Shown here one piece after another: positions 25,692-37,600 of a DNA stretch of 64,000 nucleotides; position 1 is the stretch's first letter; each line of letters starts with the position of its first letter. A program made the translations under genes and the position numbers. This DNA is from a virus, in IMG/VR virus record IMGVR_UViG_3300043823_000114, positions 1-64,000 of that record; one strand, 5' to 3'. Below the pieces are notes generated by a model. That model worked only from the letters and a program-made list of their open reading frames with translations. It had not been told where the DNA came from and made no database searches.

Positions 25692-26873
25692 TTAAATCTG
25701 GAACCAGAAGTCCCCGGGATTGCCGACTCCGTTAACTGGCAAACTTGTGCTAACTGTTTTCTGACTGCCCAACCAAGGAGCAGTATTACCATTAGTAATA
25801 GCATTTTGAACACTATTCATAGTAGCAATTTGTGCTGTGTTCGCACTAGCCAAAGCAACATTAGGTGCCAGTGGGGTGCCAGTCAATGTTGGACTAGCGA
25901 GCGGTGCTAACGGTGCTGTCGCCACTGAAATGCTGTTATCAACATATTGTTTAGGAGTTAATCCCAGAACATTAGTCGGATTTTGTGTAACAGTTACTTC
26001 ACCAGTAGATGCGTTGATGTGCAATAATCTAGTATTCACTCCGTTTTGATCTGCGTGAAAACTTATATTACCGTTAAAGTATTCATTAGTGAATCTAGCT
26101 GTACCGCCACCAGTGTTTGTAGAAACAACTAGAATACCGCCACCCACTGATACATTACCGTAGAAAGTGCTGTCAATGTCTGTTCTAGCATAGTTTGCGG
26201 CAACGATATTGCCCAACTGCTGAGCATTGACTGCTGTGCCATATAATAAGTTGTTAGCTTCTGTGGATAGTGTGATACCCGGACTGATAACACTGAATCC
26301 AGCAACAGCACTACCAGCACTTAATGTGAATGGTTGATCGTAACTCACAATACAACTAACATTGTTATTTGTATAAAACTTAATAACTGTATGTGTAACG
26401 CTATTAGTATCAATAACATCTTCAACAATTGCGCCGCTCTTGCCGTCAGGAGCTTTGTATGCTGGGCCTATTAAGCTCCAGCCACTACCGTTATACATGT
26501 TGAGTTGATAGTTTGTACTATCCCACCACTGAGCACCAACTTGTGTTGTCACTGGAGCGCTGGGAGAAACCCACACTGGTGTCACTGGTAACCAACTTGT
26601 TCCGTTGTAAATTCTTAGAATATAATTGCCAGCTGTACTAATATCATACCACAACTCACCCTGCAATGGGGTGGATGGGGCAGTAATATTGGCGAAATTC
26701 TGTAATAACTTGATAAAGTTTTCATCAAGATATTGACCATAGAATGGATAATTCTTACCAAATAAATCTAAGTCACTGGAATTTAAACCAGGATTAATAT
26801 CTGGGCCATCCGCAGTACCATCCAGTAATGTGATTAAAACTTGACCAGTTGTTGTATTAATTGTATAAGACAT
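25692..26873 (-). CDS. Tail fibre protein, paralog of the 401-aa fibre
   Basis: A 393-residue fibre-like protein. The N-terminal part (TGQVLITLLDGTADG, FYGQYLDENFIKLLQNF, GELWYD, AQWWDSTNYQLNMYNG) matches the N-terminus of the protein at 20488-21693 in order and spacing, so the two probably bind the same virion site. The middle is Asn/Gly/Val-rich beta repeats and the C-terminus contains TPKQYVDNSISVA and GDFWFQI, common in phage fibre tails. It lacks the YADLAER domain of its paralog. It lies 3 bases upstream of the S53 gene. Confidence 0.75.
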   Translation of the reverse strand: MSYTINTTTGQVLITLLDGTADGPDINPGLNSSDLDLFGKNYPFYGQYLDENFIKLLQNFANITAPSTPLQGELWYDISTAGNYILRIYNGTSWLPVTPVWVSPSAPVTTQVGAQWWDSTNYQLNMYNGSGWSLIGPAYKAPDGKSGAIVEDVIDTNSVTHTVIKFYTNNNVSCIVSYDQPFTLSAGSAVAGFSVISPGITLSTEANNLLYGTAVNAQQLGNIVAANYARTDIDSTFYGNVSVGGGILVVSTNTGGGTARFTNEYFNGNISFHADQNGVNTRLLHINASTGEVTVTQNPTNVLGLTPKQYVDNSISVATAPLAPLASPTLTGTPLAPNVALASANTAQIATMNSVQNAITNGNTAPWLGSQKTVSTSLPVNGVGNPGDFWFQI

Positions 26874-26878
26874 TTATA

Positions 26879-27535
26879 TTATCCTTGTGCGGTCAAGTTT
26901 GTTAGAGTCTGGATACGCACAGTGTAATCAACTTGAATCAATCTGTTTAGAGATTTCTGAACTGGGTGGAAGATAACATGAGTTAACATTGGGCCAGTTG
27001 AAGTTAATCCGCTTGTACCATCAGTACTACGACCAAATAAACCCAATTCATCGAAAGTATAAGTGTCTGTGAGTGTTTGACTGTTATCAAATGCGCTTTG
27101 CCCTGCAGGCTCACCGTAGTCAAGCAAACAACTAACAAGAATATCTGTATAAACTTGTCCAGGAATATGACGAACTTGAATGTAGTTTTGTGCAGGATTT
27201 GTGTTTGCAGCCGCTGTATCGTCTACCACTTTACTATAAGTTGCATTATATAGATTACTACTTTGTCCAGTAGTATTTGGTGGAAGATATGTGATAACGC
27301 CAGTGGGGTCTACGCTAGTTCCGCCATTACCAAAATGCATCTCATAGATGTAGTTTTGATCTTTGTTTGCCAGCATATATGCTAAAGCAACGCTGATATT
27401 TTCGTAGTGAATGGCATTGCTTTTGTCTTGAAGGACAACGATGTTTTTTGGGTCTGTAACGTCACTGATCTTGATATGACCACGGACATAGATACCACTC
27501 ATTTCATCTGGCTGACGGATTGTGTTTTTACTCAT
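26879..27535 (-). CDS. Virion structural protein, fibre/baseplate-associated
   Basis: A 218-residue beta-rich protein. Its N-terminus (GIYVRGHIKISD, KNIVVLQDKSNAIHYENIS) and the block YEMHFGNGGTSVDPTG resemble conserved tail structural proteins of T4-like cyanophages, which I recall only generally. The C-terminus (LTHVIFHPVQKS, DYTVRIQTLTN) is also beta-strand-like. It could be a fibre adaptor. AATAAATATAC lies 19 bases upstream (27564-27554), so it is likely the head of a late unit that continues into the fibre genes. Confidence 0.65.
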   Translation of the reverse strand: MSKNTIRQPDEMSGIYVRGHIKISDVTDPKNIVVLQDKSNAIHYENISVALAYMLANKDQNYIYEMHFGNGGTSVDPTGVITYLPPNTTGQSSNLYNATYSKVVDDTAAANTNPAQNYIQVRHIPGQVYTDILVSCLLDYGEPAGQSAFDNSQTLTDTYTFDELGLFGRSTDGTSGLTSTGPMLTHVIFHPVQKSLNRLIQVDYTVRIQTLTNLTAQG

Positions 27536-27553
27536 ATATTTCTCTGATTATCT

Positions 27554-27564
27554 GTATATTTATT
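27554..27564 (-). promoter_or_regulatory. Late promoter-like box AATAAATATAC
   Basis: Minus-strand AATAAATATAC, 19 bases before the 218-residue structural gene and just after the stop of the upstream fibre gene. It matches the box seen before gp6, gp20 and other late genes in the window. Confidence 0.6.
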
Positions 27565-27567
27565 GTA

Positions 27568-28602
27568 TCAAACTCTGCCTACAACGACTTCTATTATACC
27601 AATACCGTCGCCTGAATATGTTCCTAGTGCTTTACCAATTACGGTGCCAATGCTAGGATTATTATTTGTCATTGCTACCCCAGAGATACTGCTAGTAACC
27701 ATTCTGTCACCACGATTAACTGTGCCAGTGACTTTACATGGAACACGCCCCTGTAACGCAATGCTTACCCCATCTATGCCTTCGTTCATCAAATATGCAG
27801 GATTGGTAGAAACTACCCCTGCTACTCTGGCATCATTTGCTTCAGTACTAATTGTAACTTCAGTAGAATCCCCGAATACAACAACTGTTCCTGGTTCGTA
27901 ATCTTGATCGCTAGTGTATCGTTCTGCCAAGTCAGCGTATAATGCGTGAATTGCTGTACCATAGATATTATTCCACCAAGCACTTGCACTACCAATATTG
28001 TAAGTAAGATTGGCAGATGGAATTATATTCCCACTGAAACTTGCAAGATTCAACGAGTTAAGGATAGACTGCCCGTTAGCATAAAAATACCCATTGGCAA
28101 AAACAGAATTAAATGGGGTGATAGTTGACCCAACATTTGATGAAGTACCAGAGGCAGAAAGCACATTTCCAAAAGTTACACTGGATAATGTAGATATAAA
28201 AGGTTGACTACTTGTTTTAACTATAGCAAGTACGTTACCAGCAGTGATGTTTCCACTCGCAATGATATTACCTGCACTGATATCCCCAGTAAATGTAGAT
28301 ACTCCCGTAATACTATCAAACCCCGTTACTGTTAAATTGCCACCCACCCTAACATCAGCGGTTGTAGTCAATGCGGTAGCGGCAATCGTCCCAGTAGACA
28401 GCGAGCCCGCTGTAACCAGTCCCGTAAATACCCCTGTTCCAGAATCTATCGTGGATACTGTTCCAGATGCCAAATATCCACCGATATAAGTTTTGATTGC
28501 CGAAGCGGCGATGTGTCCAGTTACGCTAGACGTTTCGACGGGAATCAACGTATTGTCGTAGACAGTAGCTTGTGACGGTAAACCAGTAATTGTAATTGTC
28601 AT
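27568..28602 (-). CDS. Tail fibre protein with YADLAER C-terminal domain
   Basis: A 344-residue fibre. The C-terminal 130 residues begin HALYADLAERYTSD and run through ALQGRVPCKVTG, NRGDRMV to GIIEVVVGRV. They align along their length with the C-terminus of the 20488-21693 fibre. This domain belongs to the peptidase G2-like, chaperone-like fibre ends. The N-terminal half is Thr/Ser/Gly/Val-rich repeats (GNIIASGNITAGNVLAI). The WWNNIYGTAIHA linker is conserved between the two paralogs. It probably forms a trimeric fibre. A late-type box precedes it. Confidence 0.75.
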   Translation of the reverse strand: MTITITGLPSQATVYDNTLIPVETSSVTGHIAASAIKTYIGGYLASGTVSTIDSGTGVFTGLVTAGSLSTGTIAATALTTTADVRVGGNLTVTGFDSITGVSTFTGDISAGNIIASGNITAGNVLAIVKTSSQPFISTLSSVTFGNVLSASGTSSNVGSTITPFNSVFANGYFYANGQSILNSLNLASFSGNIIPSANLTYNIGSASAWWNNIYGTAIHALYADLAERYTSDQDYEPGTVVVFGDSTEVTISTEANDARVAGVVSTNPAYLMNEGIDGVSIALQGRVPCKVTGTVNRGDRMVTSSISGVAMTNNNPSIGTVIGKALGTYSGDGIGIIEVVVGRV

Positions 28603-28623
28603 TTTTTAATCTCTAGGCCTTTT

Positions 28624-28634
28624 CTATATTTATT
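28624..28634 (-). promoter_or_regulatory. Late promoter-like box AATAAATATAG
   Basis: Minus-strand AATAAATATAG immediately after the stop of the giant baseplate gene and 22 bases upstream of the 344-residue fibre gene. It matches the repeated late box. Confidence 0.6.
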
Positions 28635-31600
28635 TTAACTGAGCCCCTTAATATACTGTGCTTCCACAGTATTAGAACCTTCTAATCCAAGACCATCAGT
28701 AACAGCACCAACATTTGCCCCAGTAGTAGCCAGTATATTACCAAAGTTATCTGTGACTAAGTCGCTCAAGTTATCTACAAAGTCTTGTGGAGCCCCAGAT
28801 GATTGATTCAACCAAGTAGTGGTATGTACTAAATTTCCACCTGGAATCAAGAAATTGATGTTTGTATCAACTACCTGTGTTCCCACAGTATAAACATTGG
28901 CTGCACCAGTACCATCAACAGCACGACGAATGTTAGTTAAAACATTGTTTACCATGTCGATGCCCCAGAATACGATCTTTTCACCGTTGATAAACACTAC
29001 CCCCGGGATAAGTTTGCTCACATTTGGTGAACTGATTGCTTGTGCATTGGCGATATGAATATTACTATCTGTGATATTCAAGTTTGCTGTCAAAGTAGTA
29101 ATGTGACTTTCACTGATACCATAGTATTGTGGCCAAATTGCTGTATTTGTACCGGAAGCATTACCGTTCATGTTCTGAACAATTCTGTATCCAATGTTGG
29201 CAGTAAAACCTTGTGCTATCAAATTGGCGCTCAGTGGCAATCCAACATTTGCAGCCAATCCATTCATACCAGTATAAACAGTCATATTGAGATTGTCATA
29301 AGTTACCCCTGGAACGAATTCTTCAGGCGCATGACTACTTGCAGTATCATAATATGCACCACCATCTATAATGCTATAAACATTAGAGTTGGTGTAAGTA
29401 TTCTGAATTGTAGTATCTAGATATGTTGGATTATTAAAATCATAATACTTTAGGACCAGATTAGCACCGATACTTGTGGTTGGTAGAGAACCGCTTACAA
29501 TAATCTGCCATGGGTCAACTTCTGTAATATTCAACTCATAACTTTGACTCGTATCTGTATCAACTAATACAATGGGTTGTCCACTAGCATAGTTATATTG
29601 AGTAAAGTCTACTAAATTCTCTGTGGTAATTTGATTAAACGAAGAAGAACTTGCTACTGTAACACCCAAGTTGGCAGTGTTTGCAGATATCCAGTGAGTT
29701 GCATTGTTATCAAATGTCCCAACAACATCAACTAGAGTAACTAGATTACCCACTGATGTATTATAAACAACACCAGATGCACCACTAACTGCTTGTGTAA
29801 TAACATTACCTGTATATACTACCGCAGAGTTTGTTAAGTCCAATGTAACTGTTGGAATTTGTACATTGGCGCTATAAATCGCCCGTGTATTTGCCCAAGT
29901 ATAGATGAGATTGCTACTAAACACTGAAGTATTTGCTTCGTAAGTAACACCAGTTACATTAACTCCTGGATACTCTATTCCAGTCATTAGCTGTGCAAGA
30001 TCGTTTCCTGGCATACCCGCAGTTGGTTGATAATATGCAGTGATACGGTCACTGGCATTACTAAACGAATTGGCATTGAGTAAGTTATACTTCGTATAGT
30101 CAAACACATTGCTTATTGCGATAGGATTAACGTTACTATCTGTACCATTTACTAATATATTGCCGTCTCTACGGACAAAGTTAGTCGTTAAGTTACCAAC
30201 AGTGATCGTTTGCTTAGTAGAATTTACAGACAGTACTCTCGCATTGGCAGTAGTATTTTTCTGAGTAATGTAATCTCCAATGTTAGCTTGTATATTACCA
30301 CTAGTTGTCAAAATCGCACTACTATAAACATTTGCTGTAGCTTGATATGCTTGCCCGTTATAACTTACAATACTGCTATTTGCCACAGTGATGTTTGGCA
30401 TCCAAGCAATAATATTACTATTGTATGTAATTCTGTCAAACGCAATAGTTGTAGCAAAGTTACGAACAGTGTTGTAGCTATTGTTGATAAACTGAGTGAA
30501 ACTTGAAATGCTTGTTACATTCGAATGCAAGTTGGCTGCATCACTGAAGATGTAATCCGTTGTATTGAATGATCCAACCGTATCAACTAGTGTCACAACA
30601 TTACTATTTGTAATAGTAGTATACACTGTACCATAAGCACCTGTATTTTGCTGAGTAATAATGTTACCAACATAAACTGTGACATTGCTGTATGTAGCAA
30701 GTTGTGTTGTGGGTAAGCTATCTACTTGATAATGATTTACTAATTTAGCATACCCGAACGCACCAGAACCAGTTCCGTTAATAAAGATAGTTGGCTGACT
30801 TGTGTAGCCCGACCCTGGATTGATAACTTCGAAAGATTCAATTCCGCCAGTAGAGAAGTTAACAATGGCCTGTATGTTTGCACCAGTACCACCGCCACCA
30901 ACAACAGTAACAGAGGGCGTTACTACATACCCAGATCCTGCATTAGAAACGAATACACTACCGATACCATAAGTGTGATTGTTATACCATTGACTATACT
31001 GAGGTAATGTGCTTAATAAAGTGCTGTCTCTTGGATCAGACCCATTGGGACTACGGTAAGCACCAAACGCATCAATGTATGTACTTGGGATATCAAAGTC
31101 TGTAGTATCACCGTAATATTCGTCGTTACCTTGATAATCAAGTTTATATTCACGGATACTTGTTCTATAAGGTTTGACTTCGTTGATGTAATCTTCGTAA
31201 TATGTTTGATTGTCTGGGCTATAACTTGCAGGTTGTCCCAGAGTCTTGAACTTATGTAAGATACTGATGAAACTTGTCTTGAATACCCAATCAACTGCTG
31301 GCTGTTCTGTTAGAACATAGTTTATCAATGTAAAGAACATTTGATTAAAATATACAGCCAAAGTGTCAATGAAAATATTATTCTGAATAGCATTGAAAAT
31401 AATGCGGATTTCATTACCAGTCACATTTGATGTATACAGTGTACTACTCAACTGTATTGTGCCGTTTTGAATACCAACAACATTTGTAGTAAGATCAGAA
31501 TTTACACGGTATACTGCAAACTCACCGTTACCATTGTTTAGGACTTTCACGGTGTCCCCTGCAACTAGAGTTAGAGTTGAGATGTCTGCGGCAGTTGCCA

Positions 31601-34600
31601 CAACATAAGTTGCTAGCACTGTACTGTCGTAAGTACTATCATACCAATCTGTCTTACTCCAATAGAACGGAGTATAGTAGCTTTGTTCGCTAGTCAATAC
31701 CCAAGTAGTACCAGACCATTCATAAGTCGTCCATATGCCAGATTTAGTTTCGTCTGCCAACACTAGTACAGTATAACCAGCAGCCAATACACCAGTGTCG
31801 ATATACCCAAGTTCCTCGTATGTCGCAACTTGAATATCGTATGTTGTATAGTCTGGTAATGGAGCAGATGCATACAATGGATTGATATTGAATTCTTCTA
31901 CCACTGGATACTGTATTAATATGCCGTTAACAAATTCTACCCAGTTTTGTAAAGCAGTTGTACGATTTACAAATAGAGTTTGATTTGGGGCATTGTTAAG
32001 ACCAATACTTTCTTGTACAGATAAACTTGCATCAGGAACTGCAAATCCGTTAGCATCAATACCACTCAAACTGTCAATGATTTTTTCAACAATGCGTGTT
32101 GGGATTGTACTGCTCGGATTACCTTCTTGAACTAGTTGATATTCACTGTGAATGACATGACTATTACGGATAGTATCGTAATCAACGTGTAGAACGGTAC
32201 TGTTACCAGACAAATAGTTACTGATACCATGCAAACTTACTGTATCATCTTGAATAACTGTTGCATAAGGAATCGATTGTGATTGTGGATTTTCGATAAT
32301 GTCTTGAATCGTGCTCACAGTATTTCTATGAACACTAGATTGTTCAAGACTATTCTTACCATATACCCAATAATAGTATGTGCTCTTTGGCAACTTAGTA
32401 GTTGGGTTAATAGTTGTTTCCACAACATAAGCACTGTTATCTGCGTACAATGGAGTTCCTAGTCCGTCGTAAGCACTCGGGGGCAGATCGCTAGACACCC
32501 ACTCACAAACTTGAACTTGACTTCCAGGGAACATCATACCCCAGTTGTTTGCACGGTAAGTCAGATTACCTTGTTCATAATCGATATAACGAAGAACACC
32601 AGTATTCCACCAAGTTTTAGTAGTTTGATCTGGACCCCAATGATAGTCTAAACTATATGCTAGATTTGGAATACTATCTACGCTACCAACGCTGTTATAA
32701 ACTGCTGGATCGTATGCTGTGATGAAATCTAAATCTTCTTGTGCCGCACCAAGAACTTTACCCTTAGCAGGATCAATGTAGTCTAAGTTAGTAGAGATAA
32801 CGCTATTATTAACGTTATACAAATACATTCTGCTGATACTATCAATATCAACTTTTTCAGTTTCTTGATTGACAATATCCCAACCAATATTACCATTGAA
32901 GTTGTTGTAAGTGTAAAATGTTCCAGCATTACTGATTGGCATAGGAGCGCCAGTAGTAGCATTGTAAACTATCCAAGTATTGCTTGGATCAAACGCTGTA
33001 GAGTTGCTATCACCAGGAGCACCAACGATCATAGTATTGCCATTCATAGCAACACTGTATCCGAATTGATCATGTGGGCTTAGACTATTGTTTTGTAGTC
33101 GTTGAACGAGAACATATTGGTCTTGTACATTACCAGATAGACTGCTGTTTACTAATCCATAAATGTATACAACACCTGAACCCTCAATAGTGTCAATAAA
33201 GATACTATTGTTAAGATCAAAAGTCGTTGTGTCTGTATCAAATGAAGTTGTATTCTCTGTGCTACCACCATTTGCAGAAACTACAAGAGTTTCGCTGTTG
33301 GGACTAGAAAGAATCTGTGATCCGTATTGTGCGACATCTTCCGTTCCAGGATGTTTCAATGTTTGTGCAATACTGAATACGCTTAGCCCCAAGTTAGCCA
33401 TAGCGTTACCATTACCAGGACCAATGATCAGTTTCTGATATGGAGTTGTTACATTGCTCGTAATAGTCAGAGCACCATAGCCCTGAGCAATAGCAGTAAC
33501 ACCGGCGATGTTTGCGCTGTTAATATTCTGTGCCGCTGTAATAGTATTACCAGCAGTAAATGCTACATTAATACCATTAATGCGAATACTATCACCTAGA
33601 CTGACATTACCATTGTAAGTTGTTCCTGTGATTGAGCCATAGCTTGCGCCTTGATTTACATAACGATAAACGATACCGCTGAAATATCCTGGTGCACTGT
33701 ATCCTGGGCTTGCAATATAAACATCTGCGTCATTACCAGAGATGCTTGTAGTAGTACCAAAAGCACCACCGCTAGTTGGATTTGGACTTGTGATCGTTTC
33801 TAATAGATTGAACTTGTTAGTCTCAACATTGATCAAGCTACCGATTACGGGAGCAGTAGTAAATGTTAGAGTTGTTCCAGTAAATGTATATCCGCTAGTA
33901 GCAAGATTACCATTGACTGTTACACGACTTTGGCTGTTTACATTAGAATAAGTTGTTGTATAAGTTGTACCGTTGGCAACAAATGATTCGATACTACGAT
34001 CAAATACATACACAGTTCCAGCGGCTGTAACGCCGTTGACTGCTTGATATGGGGCACTGATTGCTACTTGATTACCTGTACTAGTTGTTTTAACATTGTA
34101 CCCAAACTGTGACGATGAACTACTACCAACGCTGATAGTATTAGCGTATGAATAAGATGTGTAGAAACCAACAGTATTTGCTTGATACACATAAACATTT
34201 CCAGCATTTGGTGCCGATACATACAACCATAGACCGTCAGCGCTTGCGCTGATACTTGATCCAAACAAATCCCCCACGTTACTCAAACTTGGGCTAGTCA
34301 ATGTTTGTTGCCATAGGAAACTTGCATTGCCATTGAATTCATAGATATGAACTCGTCCATATTGCGTAGATCCGTTGCCCGGATTACCGATATATAAAAA
34401 GTTTCCAGAAGTATCTAAACTCGCGCCGAATTTAGTGCCACCACTGTATTGTCCAATATTTGCAACCAATGTAAGTGTGTTGTTATTTGTGACATTAGAA
34501 ACGAATGCATAGACATTACCATTGTTTAATAATGAACTACTTGCCGCCGCAAATGCACCACTTGCGCTGATAGTTGATACCGTACCAAAACCAACATTAC

Positions 34601-37600
34601 TAATGTAGCTGTTAGCATCTAGCTTCATGCTTGGGTTGAAGATGCTAGTGTTACCAGACCATGGGGTTGATTTGTTATAAACTACCCATCCGCCAGTTTC
34701 TGCATCTGTATCAACCCAAAGTTTATCATTGTCCAACCAATCATGTAGCGGAGCAATGCTGTTCAAATCTGTTGGACTATCAAGACGAACACTTTGTAGT
34801 CTGTATAAAGAACCAGTACCAGCTATCTTGATTGCTTGTTTAATCTGATCTGCGGCCTGTGCTTGGAATACTACGCTGAAGTTATAAGCATCAACAACCC
34901 CGTATACACGGTAGAACGCATTAACTCTAACATCAAAGTTTGACAACACAACGATATCGCCATAAGCCACATTATGTGGGCTACTTGTTGTTATAACACC
35001 GATGTTATCAACGCTATATGAAACTTGAGTTACATTAACATCTGTTTCATTAATACGGAATACATTCCAGTTACCTGTCAAATCTCTCGCTGTCCATACA
35101 GTTGAAGCAATACCGTATTGATCTATGTTAGCACTTAAATCATTGAGATTTGCATTGATATCAAATACTGTAGTTGTAATATCATTGATATTGACATATC
35201 CAGCTGTTTGTACATCGTTTTTGTAGTTGCTAGATGCATCACGGTTCACATAGATTGAAGGAGTATAACTTCCTTCAGTTTTGTATAATTGACTAGGTTG
35301 TACACCAATGATTCCACTGATACTTGAACCATTATTAGGTAGAAGTTGTAATGTTACTGGATCACCGTTGAATGTGCCTTCAGTTAAAATCAAGTCAACA
35401 CTACGATTATTGTCTAAAGCACCGTATTCACCGACACGCATAGCCCATTCTTCATAGACATCAATTTCACTTGTCGTACCATTGACACCGGTTGCAGTAA
35501 ATGCAGTGATAGCATTCATTGTACCCTTTTGACGAATATAACCCTGATAGAATTTTGCTTGGGTAACTTCGTCTAGGCCGAAGTTTGTCAAATAATCTCG
35601 TGGTTGGAATCCGATAGCACTATCACTATATAAGTGGAAGTCACCCAATACTTCTGGGTTATCGACATCATTAAATCTATTGAACTTCTCAGCATTGTAG
35701 CTGAAGTTTGGTAGTAGACCGGTCTTGAGTTCATCACTAGACAAACGAGCCCACAGCGTATTATCAAATGTTGTTGCGGCAGGAATGTCTTGTAGCGCAG
35801 TGTAATTAAAACTCTTGTAACTTACGATAGCACCCAATAGATAATCTTTGCCCTGTTGCCAAGCATCCACTGTTGTGTTATTGAACACAAATCCAGGAGG
35901 ATTCATAGCACCAGTCCAAGAACCTGTTTTCTTACCAACAAGTTTTAAACGGTATTGTCTATTGCCAAGTTCTGGAACATAGATGATGTCATTAAAAATA
36001 TCTTTATTGTCAAATAACATTACGTGTTCGTATTCGACAACATCTAGTTTTATCAGAGCAATAGTTTGTCCACCATTGACTGTTATATCACAAGTATTAC
36101 CAGTAGCACTATTTTGTCTATTGACACTCATCTGGCTATATTTGACAAAATTATAACTAGTATCTAGAACACAGCTAGAACCCGGTTGATTGTCAATCTT
36201 ATCAACAACACCCAGCGGAGTGAATAACGTTGTATGATTCAGTATTGGGCTCAATACCAATATGCTACTTGCATTCCATCCTTGTTGTGCCCAAGTTAAA
36301 AATTCTTTAGCACTGAGTAAGAAGTCTCGTTGAACTCCCAAATCAGGGTCAGAATCAATAAACTTAAACCCAACACCCTGTAGATATCTTTGATAACTCA
36401 CTAAGAAATCAACAACTTGTTGTCTTGTAGTGAACTCATATCCGTAAGGAATAGTTATCTTGTATTTCTGATAATCTTGGTAAACTACAGCGGCGTCTTG
36501 TAATACAGGAATAGAATAACTTCTACCATTTACTAGACTGGGGATAATAGTGAAGTACGGAGTGGTTGTATCATATCCGCTTACTGTGAATCCAGATGCT
36601 GTCTTTTCGACAATAACTGCACTGTAAGTTACAGAGTTAGTCGGTGTAGAAGATTGTAATAGAATTCTATAACTCTCATTGGGGATTACTACACCGTTAT
36701 TAGTACTAGTCGGACTACTCTGTTCTGCAATTACTTGTATGAAACTTGAATCCGTGAATCCAGCCATCTTGTAAGAAAGTATTACATTAATAATACTTAA
36801 ATTGATGTACGAGTTAGGGTTAATCCCCAAGTATCTCAAGTTATCTGCCATCCAGTTTAGATAGCTAGCACTACGCTGAATAGTATTTGTATCACTAATA
36901 TTACCGTTAATAGCAGTAGATGCAGGAGTAATGCGTTGTAGTGTAGACGCACAAATAAACTGATTTAGTTCAGTATTTTTGTAATAGTCATTTACATTAA
37001 CTAGTGTTCCAAAATAGAAAGCAGGTTTTGCCATAGCCATAGCTCGTTGGAAAGCATATGGGAAATCACTGCTACGACGCCATGCTGTTTCTACGGGGCC
37101 TTGATCACCGATTCTCCAGTCTGCACTAGCATCTCTACTGTTGAAACTCTTGACGATAAAATCTGCTGGAGCTAACAATACCCCAGTTGCGTCTACTGGA
37201 ATAATTGTTTGTAATCCTGTACGGACGAATCTGCTATCAACATATGGGTTGCCGTTGTTCCAAACAATACCAGCAGCCATGTCGTCCCAAAGAACCATGT
37301 TGCCACCAGTATATGGAGCAGGACCATATCGTGTTTCCCACCAGCTTGGCATTGTTGTGAAGCCAATCATTTCCCAAGGATTAGTATGGGGACGATCTGT
37401 ATCAAAGTAGTATTTGAAAATAGCGCGCCAGTTTCCTGGAAGTGGTGCACCGTTGATTACATCAACAAATCTATCGTAGTTGTAAGTAAATTCGTTGCTG
37501 GCAACAAAAGTTGTATTAGTAATATAATCTATGCGATTATCACCCGCCCATTTTAAGAAGCTAGTTGTAAGCAGTTGTGTAAATTCACTGTTGCTGTAAT

